The notes beneath the pieces are model-generated. The model did not search any database, had not been told where the DNA came from, and was given only the letters and a program-made list of their open reading frames with translations. A stretch of 64,000 nt of DNA from Prochlorococcus sp. AG-418-M08 (GTDB lineage: Bacteria; Cyanobacteriota; Cyanobacteriia; PCC-6307; Cyanobiaceae), in the NCBI GenBank assembly GCA_003213955.1, contig QCMG01000002.1, forward strand, positions 1 to 64,000. The letters run 5' to 3'. A program made the position numbers and the translations under genes. Positions 36,961-47,202 of the stretch are shown here, piece after piece (positions within the stretch are counted from its first letter, which is position 1; each line of letters starts with the position of its first letter).

Positions 36961-38775
36961 ATGCATGTAATTTTTAAAAAATTAACGAAGAGTTTTGAGG
37001 AAACCCTCTTAGAAAGTCTAATAAAACATGAGAAGAAAGAAGAATTTGAAAAAATTCGTAAAAATCTAATTAATCATGCCTCTAAAGAAGAATTTGGTGA
37101 TTATCAATGTAATATATGTCTCGTTTTATCAAAAATTTATAAAAGAAACCCTAGAGAAATTGCTAACACATTTGTTAAGAAACTCAAAGAGAATAAAAAC
37201 ATATCTTATTTGTGTGAAAATTTAGAAATTGCTGGGCCAGGTTTTATAAATATTAAATTAAAAAATAATATTTTGATTGAAGAAATAAAATCTAATATAA
37301 AATGCCCAAGAGCTGGGGTTCCATTATCCAATGAAAAAAGTAAAAGTGGTTTCCCAAAAAAAATTATCGTAGATTTTTCAAGTCCTAATATTGCTAAAGA
37401 AATGCATGTGGGACATTTGAGATCAACAATTATAGGAGATTCGATTGCAAAAATTTTTGAATTAAGAGGTTATATCGTATTAAGACTTAATCATATTGGA
37501 GATTGGGGAACGCAATTTGGAATGCTTATTACTCAGCTTAAAGATTTATATTCAAATGATCTTAAAGAAATTGATAAGATCAAAATTAGTGACTTGGTTG
37601 AATTCTATAAAGTCTCAAAAAAAAGATTTGATAACGAAATAGAATTTCAATATAGATCAAGAGAAGAGGTCGTTAAATTACAAAACGGGGAAAAGAAATC
37701 AATTAAGGCTTGGAAATTATTGTGTAATCAATCAAGAAAAGAGTTTGATGAAATATATAGAAGACTTAATATTAAAATTAAGGAAAGAGGAGAATCTTTC
37801 TATAATCCCTTCTTAAAATCAATTGTTAATGATTTAAATTACAAAAAGCTTTTAATAGAAGATCAAGGAGCTAAATGTGTTTTTCTTGATGGAATGATTA
37901 ATAAAGAAGGAAATCCATTACCGCTTATTATTCAAAAAAAAGACGGCGGATTCAATTATGCTACTACTGATCTTGCTGCTCTAAAGTACCGATTTAATAA
38001 GGAACCTTATGGAGATAATGCAAATAGAATTATTTATGTAACAGATCATGGTCAAGCCAATCATTTTGCAGCAGTGTTTCAAGTCGCACAAAAAGCAAAT
38101 TGGATCCCAGAAAATTGTGAAGTGAATCACGTTCCCTTTGGTCTTGTGCAAGGTATTGATGGGAAAAAGCTAAAAACAAGGGAAGGAGAGACAATAAAAC
38201 TAAAAGATTTATTATCAGAGTCAGTTAAAAAAGCAAAAGAAGATTTAATAAAAAGATTAGACCATGAAAGTCGTAATGAAAATGATGAGTTTATTTTAAA
38301 TACTTCAAGAGTTATTGGAATTGGAGCTGTAAAATATGCTGACTTAAGCCAAAATAGAATCACAAATTATCAATTTAGTTTTGAAAAGATGCTTTCACTT
38401 AATGGCAACACTGCACCTTATCTTTTATATACACTGGTAAGAATTTCTGGAATTAAAAGAAAAAATAATATTAAAGAAGACAATATGAATTTAGAATCTA
38501 TTTCATTCAGCCATGATTTAGAATGGAAGCTCATAAGAAAATTACTTAAATTTGATGAAGTTATAATTTCTATAGAAAAAGATTTGATGCCAAATAGACT
38601 CTGTAATTATCTTTTTGAATTATGTCAGACTTTTAATAGATTTTATGATCAAGTTTCAATTCTTAAGGTAGAAATTGATACTAAGATTTCAAGACTTAAA
38701 TTATGTGAATTAACTGGAAAAACTTTAAAATTGAGTTTAGATCTTCTTGGAATTGAATCTTTAGAGAGAATGTAA
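36961..38775 (+). CDS. argS: arginyl-tRNA synthetase
   Basis: ArgS charges tRNA-Arg. The 604-residue class I enzyme has an N-terminal additional domain (to about residue 115), the HIGH motif as HVGH in [17 protein letters not shown], the insert with [11 protein letters not shown], and a KMSK-like region reading [12 protein letters not shown], which in most arginine enzymes lacks the canonical lysines. The C-terminal helical anticodon domain includes [17 protein letters not shown] and ends in [20 protein letters not shown]. Its stop overlaps the start of the next aminotransferase gene (TAATG). Confidence 0.96.
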   Translation: MHVIFKKLTKSFEETLLESLIKHEKKEEFEKIRKNLINHASKEEFGDYQCNICLVLSKIYKRNPREIANTFVKKLKENKNISYLCENLEIAGPGFINIKLKNNILIEEIKSNIKCPRAGVPLSNEKSKSGFPKKIIVDFSSPNIAKEMHVGHLRSTIIGDSIAKIFELRGYIVLRLNHIGDWGTQFGMLITQLKDLYSNDLKEIDKIKISDLVEFYKVSKKRFDNEIEFQYRSREEVVKLQNGEKKSIKAWKLLCNQSRKEFDEIYRRLNIKIKERGESFYNPFLKSIVNDLNYKKLLIEDQGAKCVFLDGMINKEGNPLPLIIQKKDGGFNYATTDLAALKYRFNKEPYGDNANRIIYVTDHGQANHFAAVFQVAQKANWIPENCEVNHVPFGLVQGIDGKKLKTREGETIKLKDLLSESVKKAKEDLIKRLDHESRNENDEFILNTSRVIGIGAVKYADLSQNRITNYQFSFEKMLSLNGNTAPYLLYTLVRISGIKRKNNIKEDNMNLESISFSHDLEWKLIRKLLKFDEVIISIEKDLMPNRLCNYLFELCQTFNRFYDQVSILKVEIDTKISRLKLCELTGKTLKLSLDLLGIESLERM

Positions 38776-39884
38776 TGAATAAATTTGATCAAATAAACAA
38801 TACCTCCCCTAAACCAAGAAAGGAAATAATAAGCATGCAATCTTATTCTGCACCTTTAGAGAACAGAAGAAATTTACTCCGCTTAGATTTCAATGAAAAT
38901 ACTTTAGGTCCAAGTCAAAAAGTATATGAAGCCATCAAAGATATCAAATTAAATGAAATATCAATATATCCTGAATATAAGTTATTAAAAAACTTTCTAT
39001 CCAATAACTACTATAGTTCTAGGCAATTTGATCCTGATGAGATAGGTATTTTTAATGGAGCTGATGCCGCAATAAATGCGATATTTAATTCTTTTGGAGA
39101 TAGAGATGAAATATTCCTGACCACAAATCCAACCTTTGGTTATTATTCCCCTTGTGCTGAAATACAAGGGATGAAAAAAATAACTTGTACCTATGAAGGA
39201 GAAAACTTTCTTTTCCCAATCAAGCAATTTGAAGAAAAAATTATTGAATATAAGCCTAAATTGATATTTATTTGTAATCCAAATAATCCTACTGGTACTG
39301 TTTTGAGTGCTAAAGAAATAATTAAATTTTCAAATCTAAATAAAAAATCATTAATTGTAGTAGACGAACTTTATGAGAAATTTAATGGAGATAGTCTTCT
39401 TCCATTGATAGATTTTGAAAAAAATAAAAATATTGTCATTATTCAATCCCTCTCAAAAACAGCTGGTTTAGCTGGCTTACGCATTGGATTTGCTTTTGGC
39501 AATAAAAGTATAATTCAATATATCAATAAAGTAACTGGGCCCTACGATGTCAATAGTTTCGCTGTTACTGCCGCATTAGCTGCGCTAAATGATAAATCTT
39601 ATATAGATAATTATGTTTCTGAAGTAAAAAAAGCTAGAACATTAATTAAAAATAAATTTGAATCCGCAACTATTAGGAAACATTTTGATGGAGGAAATTA
39701 TTTTTTAATTTGGCCAAACAAAACTCCAAAATTATTAACAAGACAAATGAGAGAAAAGGGCATATTAATAAGAGAGATGAAAAACAAACAAGATATTAAA
39801 AATTCTATAAGGGTTAGTATTGGAACTAGAGAACAAATGCTTTTTTTCTGGAGTATTTATAAAGAATTAGATCTTAATAATTAA
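38775..39884 (+). CDS. hisC: histidinol-phosphate aminotransferase-like enzyme
   Basis: This 369-residue fold-type I PLP enzyme has LRLDFNENTLGPS at the N-terminus, IFICNPNNPTGT, DELYEKF and the PLP lysine in QSLSKTAGLAGLRIGFAFG. The N-terminal LDFNEN pattern and length fit HisC, which converts imidazole-acetol phosphate to histidinol phosphate. Other class I/II aminotransferases of similar specificity are possible. It is translationally coupled to argS; its stop overlaps that of the minus-strand lactamase-fold gene. Confidence 0.75.
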   Translation: MNKFDQINNTSPKPRKEIISMQSYSAPLENRRNLLRLDFNENTLGPSQKVYEAIKDIKLNEISIYPEYKLLKNFLSNNYYSSRQFDPDEIGIFNGADAAINAIFNSFGDRDEIFLTTNPTFGYYSPCAEIQGMKKITCTYEGENFLFPIKQFEEKIIEYKPKLIFICNPNNPTGTVLSAKEIIKFSNLNKKSLIVVDELYEKFNGDSLLPLIDFEKNKNIVIIQSLSKTAGLAGLRIGFAFGNKSIIQYINKVTGPYDVNSFAVTAALAALNDKSYIDNYVSEVKKARTLIKNKFESATIRKHFDGGNYFLIWPNKTPKLLTRQMREKGILIREMKNKQDIKNSIRVSIGTREQMLFFWSIYKELDLNN

Positions 39885-40609
39885 TCTTTAAAAATATAAA
39901 TAGTATTTTTATCAATTCTTTTTGAATTTATTTCAAAACTTTCACCAAGATATTTAATTTTAAAATCTTGCATATTTTCAAGAAACAAATCAGCATTTGA
40001 AAAATCACAATCATCGCTATTATTTATTCCTCTAACGAAATGAACAGGAATAACAATCGAGGGCTTTAAGATTTTTACAACACCTGCAGCTTCATTACCA
40101 TTATAAGATTTGGATCCTCCTCCTATTGAAATAAATAAAATGTCTGGACGAGACAAAATAATTTGACTATTCATATTGATTTCACCAGCAGCTCCACCCA
40201 TATGCACTATTTTTAAATTATTTTGCTCCCAACTCCAAACCGTGGCCATTCCAAACCTTCTACCACCAACCCTATCATGAGGAACTTCAATCCCATTTAA
40301 TAACATATCTTCAAATTTATAAACTCCAGGTTCTACAAACATTAATTTATCATTTGGATTAAATCCTTCATCAGCTAGTTTTGAACTAGCCAAAATAAAA
40401 TCAGCATTTACTTCTGTTGGCTCATTTAACTCACTTGCACAACCAACAGCCTTAAACGGATTTAAGAGAACTGATTTTTCTTTCCCTTTAATTAAAAAAC
40501 TACCATGACCCAAGCTTTTTAAAAACATATCACCTGCTATGGCAGATGATGGTATTAAAAAAAAACTTAATAGAATAAGAATAATTTTTTTTAGTTTGAT
40601 AGTAAACAT
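39881..40609 (-). CDS. exported metallo-beta-lactamase-fold protein with degenerate metal site
   Basis: The 242-residue protein begins with a signal peptide (IILILLSFFLIPSSAIAGD; cleavage after AIA near residue 25). The mature part follows the UlaG-like branch of the metallo-beta-lactamase fold: LGHGSFLIKG with His35, a late HMGGA with His136, and IPVHFVRG with His190. The central HxHxDH motif, expected near residues 74-80, reads ASSKLADEG and lacks both histidines. Zinc chemistry is therefore doubtful; a binding or structural role is possible. It is the last gene after trpG on the minus strand. Confidence 0.75.
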   Translation of the reverse strand: MFTIKLKKIILILLSFFLIPSSAIAGDMFLKSLGHGSFLIKGKEKSVLLNPFKAVGCASELNEPTEVNADFILASSKLADEGFNPNDKLMFVEPGVYKFEDMLLNGIEVPHDRVGGRRFGMATVWSWEQNNLKIVHMGGAAGEINMNSQIILSRPDILFISIGGGSKSYNGNEAAGVVKILKPSIVIPVHFVRGINNSDDCDFSNADLFLENMQDFKIKYLGESFEINSKRIDKNTIYIFKD

Positions 40610-40631
40610 CGAATAATTTTATAATTTTATA

Positions 40632-41228
40632 TTACTTCTGTTCAGCCATATTTAGAAAATTACTAATTAATTTATGACCAAATTGTGTTAAAACACTTTC
40701 TGGATGAAACTGAACACCATGTAAATTTTTATATTTTTTATGAGAAATAGCCATAATAGTTGAATCCTCTAAAGTTGCTGTAATCTCAAAACAAGATGGT
40801 AAAGAATCTGACTCTACAATTAAACTATGATATCTAGTTGCGACAAAAGGACTTTCAATATCTTTAAATAATCCTTTTTTATTGTGAATAATTTTTGAGG
40901 TCTTTCCATGCATTAATTCTTTACCAACTATTACTTTACCGCCATAGGCTTGAGCTAATGCTTGATGACCTAAACATACTCCTAATGTTGGAATTTCCTT
41001 TGATAAGTTTTTGAGAATTGGAAGACAAATACCAGACTGATCTGGATTACCTGGCCCAGGAGATAATAAAATACCATCAGGTTTAAGTTGACTTATTTCT
41101 TCTAAGGTAATTTCATCATTTCTTTTTACTAATAAATCTTTTGTTATGTGATGATCTACTGAAAGCTCTCCTAAGTATTGAACAAGATTATAAGTGAAAC
41201 TATCGTAATTATCTATAACTAAAAACAT
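40632..41228 (-). CDS. trpG: anthranilate/aminodeoxychorismate synthase glutamine amidotransferase
   Basis: This 198-residue class I glutamine amidotransferase supplies ammonia for anthranilate (tryptophan) or aminodeoxychorismate (folate) synthesis; a single copy often serves both. Visible motifs are VIDNYDSFTYNLVQYLGEL, the oxyanion loop SPGPGNPDQSG, the nucleophile in GVCLGHQALAQAYGG, and the His-Glu pair in GVQFHPESVL. It lies 7 bp after dgkA in a minus-strand series that begins with prfB. Confidence 0.93.
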   Translation of the reverse strand: MFLVIDNYDSFTYNLVQYLGELSVDHHITKDLLVKRNDEITLEEISQLKPDGILLSPGPGNPDQSGICLPILKNLSKEIPTLGVCLGHQALAQAYGGKVIVGKELMHGKTSKIIHNKKGLFKDIESPFVATRYHSLIVESDSLPSCFEITATLEDSTIMAISHKKYKNLHGVQFHPESVLTQFGHKLISNFLNMAEQK

Positions 41229-41235
41229 ATCTTTT

Positions 41236-41652
41236 TCAATTTAAAAATAATAACTTTATTTTAGGTAGAAATAAGTTTAAACCAATAATAACAGAATTAA
41301 TTGAAGCTAATAAAACAGCCCCTGCAGAACAATCCTTAGAAATCTTAGCTAAATTACTAAACTTTTTTTTAACGACTAAATCAACTAAGGATTCTATTGA
41401 AGTATTTAATATTTCCAGAATTAATACAGAAAAAATAGTGCATAGCAAGATCAAATAATCGCTTTTATCAAATTTAAGGATAGACCCAAAAATTATACTA
41501 AGAGAAGCAAAAAGAACTTGGATTTGAAAATTTCTTGAATTTATATATGTATATTTAATCCCACTCAAAGCATATCTAAAACTTATTAATACATTATTAG
41601 ATGTCTTGTATGACTTTCTTATAGTTTTTAAAAGTTTTTCTTTAGACTTCAT
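41236..41652 (-). CDS. dgkA: diacylglycerol kinase (DgkA family)
   Basis: The 138-residue membrane protein has three hydrophobic segments and the DgkA family pattern: FRYALSGIKYTYINSRNFQIQ, then EILNTSIESLVDLVVKK, then KDCSAGAVLLASINSVIIG. The family phosphorylates diacylglycerol or, in Gram-positive bacteria and possibly here, undecaprenol; the cyanobacterial substrate is not fixed by sequence. It is packed between ybeY (23-bp gap) and trpG (7-bp gap). Confidence 0.88.
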   Translation of the reverse strand: MKSKEKLLKTIRKSYKTSNNVLISFRYALSGIKYTYINSRNFQIQVLFASLSIIFGSILKFDKSDYLILLCTIFSVLILEILNTSIESLVDLVVKKKFSNLAKISKDCSAGAVLLASINSVIIGLNLFLPKIKLLFLN

Positions 41653-41675
41653 TTATGCTTTATCAAAAAATTTTT

Positions 41676-42218
41676 TCAATCTAATTTTGAAATTAAATAT
41701 TCTTGAAAATTTAACATATCATCTAATTGATTATCATCATTATGTTCCCAGCCCAATAGATGCAGAAATCCATGACTTGCTAACCAGAGCATTTCTCTTG
41801 TAAGAGAGTGATTAAATTCTAAAGATTGTTTAATAGCCATTTCTAGTGATATGAATAAATCTCCTAATTCAACAAAATTGAAATCTTTGGTATTATCAAC
41901 ATCAGAAATAATTGGGAAGGATAAAACATCTGTAGGTCCAGATTTATTCAGCCACTTTTGATTAATTGAAGAAATCTGATTATCATCAATAATCTGCAAA
42001 CTTAAAGAAAAACTTTTCTTATTAAAAATAAAATTTGGGAAAGAAGTATCTCTTTCATTTACAATTATTTTAATCCAACATAGCAATACTTTTTCCCAAA
42101 AAACAGATTCAAAAATAATATGATCTGTATTTCTTAAAAAATAATCTGATAAATTAGAAAAATTATTACATTTAAAAACTAAATCTATTTGAAAGTCAAG
42201 ATTATCTTTTTTATTCAT
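41676..42218 (-). CDS. ybeY: YbeY endoribonuclease, 16S rRNA maturation
   Basis: YbeY is a zinc-dependent endoribonuclease for 16S rRNA 3'-end maturation and ribosome quality control. The 180-residue protein has the metal motif [11 protein letters not shown] (three histidines), plus the family strand [12 protein letters not shown] and the GDLFIS segment. Length is typical, with a longer, divergent N-terminus. It lies between the DUF3285 gene and dgkA, with gaps of 7 and 23 bp. Confidence 0.93.
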   Translation of the reverse strand: MNKKDNLDFQIDLVFKCNNFSNLSDYFLRNTDHIIFESVFWEKVLLCWIKIIVNERDTSFPNFIFNKKSFSLSLQIIDDNQISSINQKWLNKSGPTDVLSFPIISDVDNTKDFNFVELGDLFISLEMAIKQSLEFNHSLTREMLWLASHGFLHLLGWEHNDDNQLDDMLNFQEYLISKLD

Positions 42219-42225
42219 ACTTCAA

Positions 42226-42408
42226 TCAAAGAGGCATATTAGGCTTTCCTAAGGTAGCTATTAAAATTAAAAATCCAATCAAAATTATGAAAGTAATTGA
42301 AAAATGATAAATACTTTTAGAACCCTTCCTTACCATATTTCTCATAGCCAGCTTTATAAAACTAGGAGGAGAAACTTTTTTTTCTAAATTTTTGTTTTTA
42401 TTTTCCAT
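42226..42408 (-). CDS. DUF3285 family small membrane protein
   Basis: A 60-residue protein with a basic N-terminal half (KKVSPPSFIKLAMRNMVRKG) and one membrane helix (HFSITFIILIGFLILIATLG). It matches the cyanobacterial DUF3285 family, of unknown function. I use the ATG at 42408; an in-frame ATG at 42459 would overlap prfB by 44 bases and add an unlikely N-terminus. It sits 7 bp after prfB and 7 bp before ybeY, so it is probably made in the same transcript. Confidence 0.8.
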   Translation of the reverse strand: MENKNKNLEKKVSPPSFIKLAMRNMVRKGSKSIYHFSITFIILIGFLILIATLGKPNMPL

Positions 42409-42415
42409 AAAATTA

Positions 42416-43535
42416 TTAAATAGATTGTTTAGAGGAAATATTAATGCGTAACAATTCATGAATAAATTGATCTAACCCACCATTAAGAACACCATCTAAA
42501 TCATTAGTTTCTTTCATAGTTCTTAGATCTTTGACCATTTGATAAGGATGAAAAACGTAATTTCTAATTTGATTACCCCATGCAGCTTCAACAATATCAC
42601 CTTTGATATCAGATATTTCTGCTGCTCTTTGTTCCTTTGCTATTACTAATAATTTAGCTTTAAGCAATAACATCGCTTTTTCCTTATTCTGCAACTGAGA
42701 TCTCTCTTGAGTACATCTAACAGCTATGCCTGAAGGTAAGTGTACAATCCTTACTGCTGTCTCTACTTTATTAACATTTTGTCCTCCTGCTCCGCCTGAT
42801 CTACTAGTTGTAATTTCTAAATCTTTATCAGGGATCTCTAATGAGATACTTTGATCTAATTTAGGCATTACATCAACTCCTGCAAAGCTAGTTTGTCTTT
42901 TGCCATTTGCATTAAACGGTGAAATTCTCACTAATCTATGAGTTCCTTTTTCATTTTGCAGATATCCATAAGCATATTTACCATTAACTTCAAAAGTAAC
43001 ACTTTTAATACCTGCTTCTTCACCTTCAGATAAATCAGTAATTTCTAAGCTCATTCCATTATTATCAACCCATCTTGAATACATTCTTAATAATATTTCA
43101 ACCCAATCTTGTGCATCAGTTCCACCTGCTCCAGCATTTATCGAAACAATAGCAGCCTCTTTATCATATTCACCACATAACAATCTTTGAAATTCCCACT
43201 TATCTAAATTCTCTCTTAAAGTCATTAATCCTTGATATGACTCTGTAATCATTTCTTCTTCTGGCTCTAAAGAATAAAGCTCAAGAGAAGCCTCAGCATC
43301 AGATATAAACATTTTCCATTTTTCTAATAATTTAAGTTGCTCTCTAACATCATCAAGATTAAGCATTTGTTTTTTTGCTTCTGCTTGATTTCCCCAGAAT
43401 TCTGGTTGCGCTGTAATTTGCTCTAACTCTTTTCTCTTAGCTTCTAAACTAGGTACGTCAAAGACAATCCTGAGCGATGCAGAGGCGATTGGTTAACTCT
43501 GAAAGATCTTTCTTAAATTCTGTTATATCTATCAA
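42416..43535 (-). CDS. prfB: peptide chain release factor 2, programmed +1 frameshift
   Basis: RF2 releases peptides at UGA and UAA. The gene is read in two parts. The first begins at a probable TTG (43535) and gives 25 residues ([17 protein letters not shown], ending IAQDCL) before an in-frame TGA at 43460-43458. A +1 shift at CTTTGAC continues as [18 protein letters not shown] and runs to 42416, for about 372 residues in total. The second part has the GGQ motif ([18 protein letters not shown]) and the SPF anticodon-like motif ([15 protein letters not shown]), as in RF2. Starting only at the later ATG (43366) would lose the N-terminal domain. Confidence 0.95.
43457..43463 (-). promoter_or_regulatory. 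prfB programmed frameshift site CTTTGAC
   Basis: On the minus strand the in-frame CTT (43463-43461) is followed by TGA (43460-43458) and then C, the conserved RF2 autoregulatory slip site. A weak Shine-Dalgarno-like AGGA lies a few bases upstream (in CAGGATTGT). When RF2 is scarce the ribosome pauses at UGA and slips forward by one base, making more RF2. Confidence 0.93.
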
Positions 43536-43609
43536 AATAGAACTTAATTGTTATTTATAATCTAACAGGCGCTTTTATTTAATAGTATAAAGTAAATAAT
43601 ATTTTAAAA

Positions 43610-43864
43610 ATGTCTAAAGTTGAAATTTATACTTGGCGGTTCTGTCCATTTTGTATAAGAGCAAAATCATTACTAGAGAAAAAAAATATAACTTTTGAAG
43701 AACATAAAATAGATGGCGATGATAATGCAAGGCAACTTATGGCAGAGAGAGCTAATGGCAAAATAACAGTTCCTCAAATTTTCATTGATGAAAAAAGTAT
43801 TGGGGGTTGTGACGAACTTTATGAATTAGAAAAAAAGGGCAAACTTGACTTATTACTGAATTAG
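43610..43864 (+). CDS. grxC: glutaredoxin, dithiol type (GrxC)
   Basis: An 84-residue glutaredoxin with the dithiol active site CPFC (in [11 protein letters not shown]), the cis-proline segment TVPQIFID and [13 protein letters not shown] for glutathione binding. Glutaredoxins reduce disulfides and glutathione mixed disulfides. It lies 5 bp before gshB on the same strand, linking the enzyme to the synthesis of its cofactor. Confidence 0.95.
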   Translation: MSKVEIYTWRFCPFCIRAKSLLEKKNITFEEHKIDGDDNARQLMAERANGKITVPQIFIDEKSIGGCDELYELEKKGKLDLLLN

Positions 43865-43869
43865 ATAAT

Positions 43870-44793
43870 ATGAGATTTCTATTTGTAATAGACCCAATTA
43901 AAAATATAAATCCATTAAAAGATTCATCTGCTGCATTAATGCAAGCCTCTGCAAAGAAAAAGATAGAAGTATGGGTTTGTACTCCTCAAGATCTAGAAGC
44001 AAGAGGGGATCAAGTATGGGCATCTTCTATGAAAGCTGAAGTGATTCCTTGGGTTTCTTTTAATCAAAACAAATGTATCCCACTTTCTGAATTTGATTGT
44101 ATCTGGATGAGAAAAGATCCTCCAGTAAATGAGGGCTATTTATATGCGACTCATCTTTTGGAAGTAGCCGAAAGAAAAGGGGTAAAAGTTATTAATAAAC
44201 CTTCCTCATTGCGTGCTTGGAACGAAAAATTAGGAGCCTTGAGGTATAGCCATTTAATGGCTCCAACAATAGTTGCTAGTAAAGTAAAAGATCTTATAAA
44301 TTTTGCTCAAATAAATGATGAAGTTGTTATCAAACCGCTTGGTGGGAAAGGGGGGCAAGGAGTTATCCGTATAACTAAAGATTCTCCAGGTATCAAAGCA
44401 ATGATTGAATTAATAACGTCTCAAGAAGAATTACCCGTGATGATGCAAAAATTTATTCCCGAAGTAAAAGAAGGAGATAAAAGAATAATTGTTGTTAATG
44501 GTGAACCAATTGGATCAATAAATAGAATTCCTCAAGGCAATGACTTTAGAAGTAATTTAGCTTTGGGAGGTAAAGCAGAAAAAACAAAATTAACAGCTAA
44601 AGAAAAACAAATTTGCTCTGAATTATCTCAACATTTCAAAGATGAAGGTTTGTTCTTTGTTGGTATAGATGTAATAAATGGGATGCTTAGTGAAATTAAT
44701 GTGACAAGTCCAACAGGATTAAGAGAAATAGAAAATTTATCTAATGAGAGAGTTTCAGATCAGGTTATTGAAAAATTACTAGAAATTATTTAG
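43870..44793 (+). CDS. gshB: glutathione synthetase
   Basis: GshB joins gamma-glutamylcysteine and glycine with ATP. The 307-residue ATP-grasp enzyme shows [10 protein letters not shown] at the start, [24 protein letters not shown], the ATP-binding [31 protein letters not shown] and the C-terminal Mg-site segment [25 protein letters not shown]. Length is typical. It is 5 bp after grxC and converges with menF, their 3' ends overlapping by 8 bp. Confidence 0.96.
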   Translation: MRFLFVIDPIKNINPLKDSSAALMQASAKKKIEVWVCTPQDLEARGDQVWASSMKAEVIPWVSFNQNKCIPLSEFDCIWMRKDPPVNEGYLYATHLLEVAERKGVKVINKPSSLRAWNEKLGALRYSHLMAPTIVASKVKDLINFAQINDEVVIKPLGGKGGQGVIRITKDSPGIKAMIELITSQEELPVMMQKFIPEVKEGDKRIIVVNGEPIGSINRIPQGNDFRSNLALGGKAEKTKLTAKEKQICSELSQHFKDEGLFFVGIDVINGMLSEINVTSPTGLREIENLSNERVSDQVIEKLLEII

Positions 44794-46186
44794 TAGTTTT
44801 TGCAAGAAATATTTGTTTTACTAAAGATTTAAATTTAAGTTGAATCTCCTCAATTTCTTTATTAGCAATAGAACCTTTTACTATCCCTGAACCAGCTATA
44901 AATTCAAGATGTTGATCAATATATCGTGCTCCTCTAATAGCTACAATGAATTCTGAGTTGCCTTCAGAGTCGACCCAACCCATTGGCGAAGCATAATTTC
45001 CTCTAGAAAATGATTCAAGAGTGTTTATCCAATTGATTGCTTTCTTTTTAGGAGATCCACAAACTGCAGGAGATGGATGCAAAATTCTAAGCAAATCAAA
45101 AGGGCAGATACTATCAATTTTGGCACAAATCAAAGTTTGTAAATGAGATATCTCTCCGAAAGAAGTTACCTTTAATGCACTTTTTATATAGTTATTAATT
45201 TTTAAAAATTTCAAACAGTCAATCAAATAATGAACTACGTAATTATGTTCTTTTAAATCTTTAGTACTTTCTAAAAGAGAATCCGGATTTAAATTACTTG
45301 ATACTGTCCCAGCAATAGCTTCTAAAATTAAATTAGGCTTATGAAAAGAAAATAATTTTTCTGGAGATGCCCCAAAAGTAATATCTTTACCATTTCTCTT
45401 CCAAACATATTTATAAGTATTTGGTTGATTATTTTTTAATTTTTTTAGAATTTGTATTAAATATAATTTATTTTTAAGTGCTATTTTGACTCTTGAAGCT
45501 AAAACTATCTTCTCTAGGATATCTTCCTCAACTAATTGAATACCCTTATTTATTAATTGCTTAAGATAATTATTGGATAATTCCAAAGAACTCGTAAAAT
45601 AAGACATCTTAGGATAATCAAAATTATTTTTACTTTTTTGTTTTTTTGGATATAAAATCTGATTTCTGATTGACCAAAATTCTTCAGTTAATGACCTCAA
45701 GGAAGATTTACCTTCGACATGTGCATTTATTCTTAACCAACATCGATTGTTGTTTTTAATAATTAATATTTTTGGTAAAATCACCTCTAAACCAGGTACA
45801 TCACAGGAAGAATATTTTTTCTTTAAGTTTTCAGAAAAAGAAAAAAAATAAATTATTTTTGAGAGTGCATAGGTATTAGATTCATCAGACAAGTTTATCA
45901 AATTCTTAAAGCTCTCAGAGGTAAATTCTTTTGCTACTTTGAATTTATTAGGCCCTTCTAAAGTTAGATATTTACATTTTTCAAGAGCTATGTATGACAA
46001 TTTGTTTTCCTCCTCCAAAAAAGAAGAAAAAGAATACTTGTCAACATAAAGTTCATATGTGTCAAATAAATCAATACAAGGTAACTCAATACAAATACTT
46101 ACCAACCCAGCACTAACCCCTTTCTTATCGAAATTGGAAAAAACAACTTTTAAAAAATCTGAATAGTTTAAATTATTTTTCATCAC
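44786..46186 (-). CDS. menF: isochorismate synthase
   Basis: MenF turns chorismate into isochorismate, the first committed step to phylloquinone, the photosystem I electron carrier. The 466-residue protein has the chorismate-enzyme core in its second half: [46 protein letters not shown], and a C-terminal [20 protein letters not shown] followed by AGSGIVKGS. The N-terminal half is divergent and AT-rich. It is divergent from menA-menC-menE, placing four pathway genes around one intergenic region. Confidence 0.9.
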   Translation of the reverse strand: MMKNNLNYSDFLKVVFSNFDKKGVSAGLVSICIELPCIDLFDTYELYVDKYSFSSFLEEENKLSYIALEKCKYLTLEGPNKFKVAKEFTSESFKNLINLSDESNTYALSKIIYFFSFSENLKKKYSSCDVPGLEVILPKILIIKNNNRCWLRINAHVEGKSSLRSLTEEFWSIRNQILYPKKQKSKNNFDYPKMSYFTSSLELSNNYLKQLINKGIQLVEEDILEKIVLASRVKIALKNKLYLIQILKKLKNNQPNTYKYVWKRNGKDITFGASPEKLFSFHKPNLILEAIAGTVSSNLNPDSLLESTKDLKEHNYVVHYLIDCLKFLKINNYIKSALKVTSFGEISHLQTLICAKIDSICPFDLLRILHPSPAVCGSPKKKAINWINTLESFSRGNYASPMGWVDSEGNSEFIVAIRGARYIDQHLEFIAGSGIVKGSIANKEIEEIQLKFKSLVKQIFLAKTTK

Positions 46187-46241
46187 TTATTGAAAATAAC
46201 TAAAAATCATGCATTAAAGTAAAAAATGTAACTCAATTTAT

Positions 46242-46266
46242 AAACTATCTTTAACAAAGATAGTTT
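46242..46266. repeat. perfect 11-bp inverted repeat between menF and menA
   Basis: AAACTATCTTT (46242-46252), a three-base loop, and AAAGATAGTTT (46256-46266) form a perfect 11-bp stem in the 98-bp spacer between divergent menF and menA, ending 18 bases before the menA ATG. A terminator is not expected between divergent starts, so an operator or a 5'-leader hairpin of menA mRNA is more likely. Confidence 0.6.
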
Positions 46267-46284
46267 TCCTAAACTGGATTAAAA

Positions 46285-47202
46285 ATGAAAGAAAGCAATA
46301 AAAGGTTATGGAAACAAGCAATAAAATGGCCTCTTTATTCTGTTGCAATTTTGCCAGTTTTTATTTCAGGAGCTTATACACTAAATTATTTTAAAAATAT
46401 CAAAATATCTAATTTAATAGCTTTCACAATCGCTGCAATATTAATACTACTTTGGGAAAATCTAACTAATGATTTGTTCGATTCAGAAACAGGCATTGAT
46501 GAATTTAAATTCCATTCCATAGTCAATCTTGTTAGAAACAAAAAAATAGTTTCATTTACTGCATATATGTCACTATTTACAGGATTATTAATAATTTACA
46601 TTATTTCGATAACGACAAGCATAAATGTAATTCTATTGGTTGGGGTTTGCTGCTTCTTCGGATATTTATATCAAGGACCGCCATTCCGCTTAGGTTACCA
46701 GGGTTTGGGAGAACCATTATGCTGGATAACTTTTGGGCCCTTAGCTTTCTCAGCTAGCTTAATTGCACTTAATCCATCAGATATATACCTTATTTCTATT
46801 CCTTGGAAAGAATCTTTATTACTTGGATCAGGTCCTTCACTTGCAATCACACTAGTATTATTTTGTTCTCATTTTCATCAAATAAAAGAAGATAAAGACC
46901 ATGGTAAAAATTCACCTTTAGTTCGCTTAGGAGCAAAAAAAGGAGCTAAACTTATTCCTTGGATAGTTTTTATAATTTATTTTTTCCAACTTTTTATAAT
47001 AATTAATGGTTTTATTCCAATATTTTGTATTCTTTATCTAATCAGTTTACCTGAATCAATAAAGCTTATAAACTTGTTGAAATATTCTTATAACAAACCT
47101 GAAGAAATAAAAAATTGTAAATTTATTGCTATCAAATTTCAAACGCTTAATGGAATTGGATTAATAACAGGACTATTTATGGATTACTTATTTTATAAAT
47201 GA
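46285..47202 (+). CDS. menA: 1,4-dihydroxy-2-naphthoate phytyltransferase
   Basis: MenA attaches the phytyl chain to dihydroxynaphthoate in phylloquinone synthesis. The 305-residue membrane protein has about eight hydrophobic helices and the two prenyl-diphosphate aspartate motifs of UbiA-type transferases: NLTNDLFDSETGID and HFHQIKEDKDHGKNS. It overlaps the menC start by four bases (ATGA), so the genes are cotranscribed. Confidence 0.92.
   Translation: MKESNKRLWKQAIKWPLYSVAILPVFISGAYTLNYFKNIKISNLIAFTIAAILILLWENLTNDLFDSETGIDEFKFHSIVNLVRNKKIVSFTAYMSLFTGLLIIYIISITTSINVILLVGVCCFFGYLYQGPPFRLGYQGLGEPLCWITFGPLAFSASLIALNPSDIYLISIPWKESLLLGSGPSLAITLVLFCSHFHQIKEDKDHGKNSPLVRLGAKKGAKLIPWIVFIIYFFQLFIIINGFIPIFCILYLISLPESIKLINLLKYSYNKPEEIKNCKFIAIKFQTLNGIGLITGLFMDYLFYK

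Noticed and set aside
36961-38775. missing KMSK lysine motif in argS
   Set aside because: Most arginyl-tRNA synthetases lack a canonical KMSK; the region here is normal for the family.
43366-43535. prfB split treated as sequencing error or pseudogene
   Set aside because: The break is exactly CTT TGA C, the known RF2 autoregulatory site, and both halves are conserved RF2 sequence.
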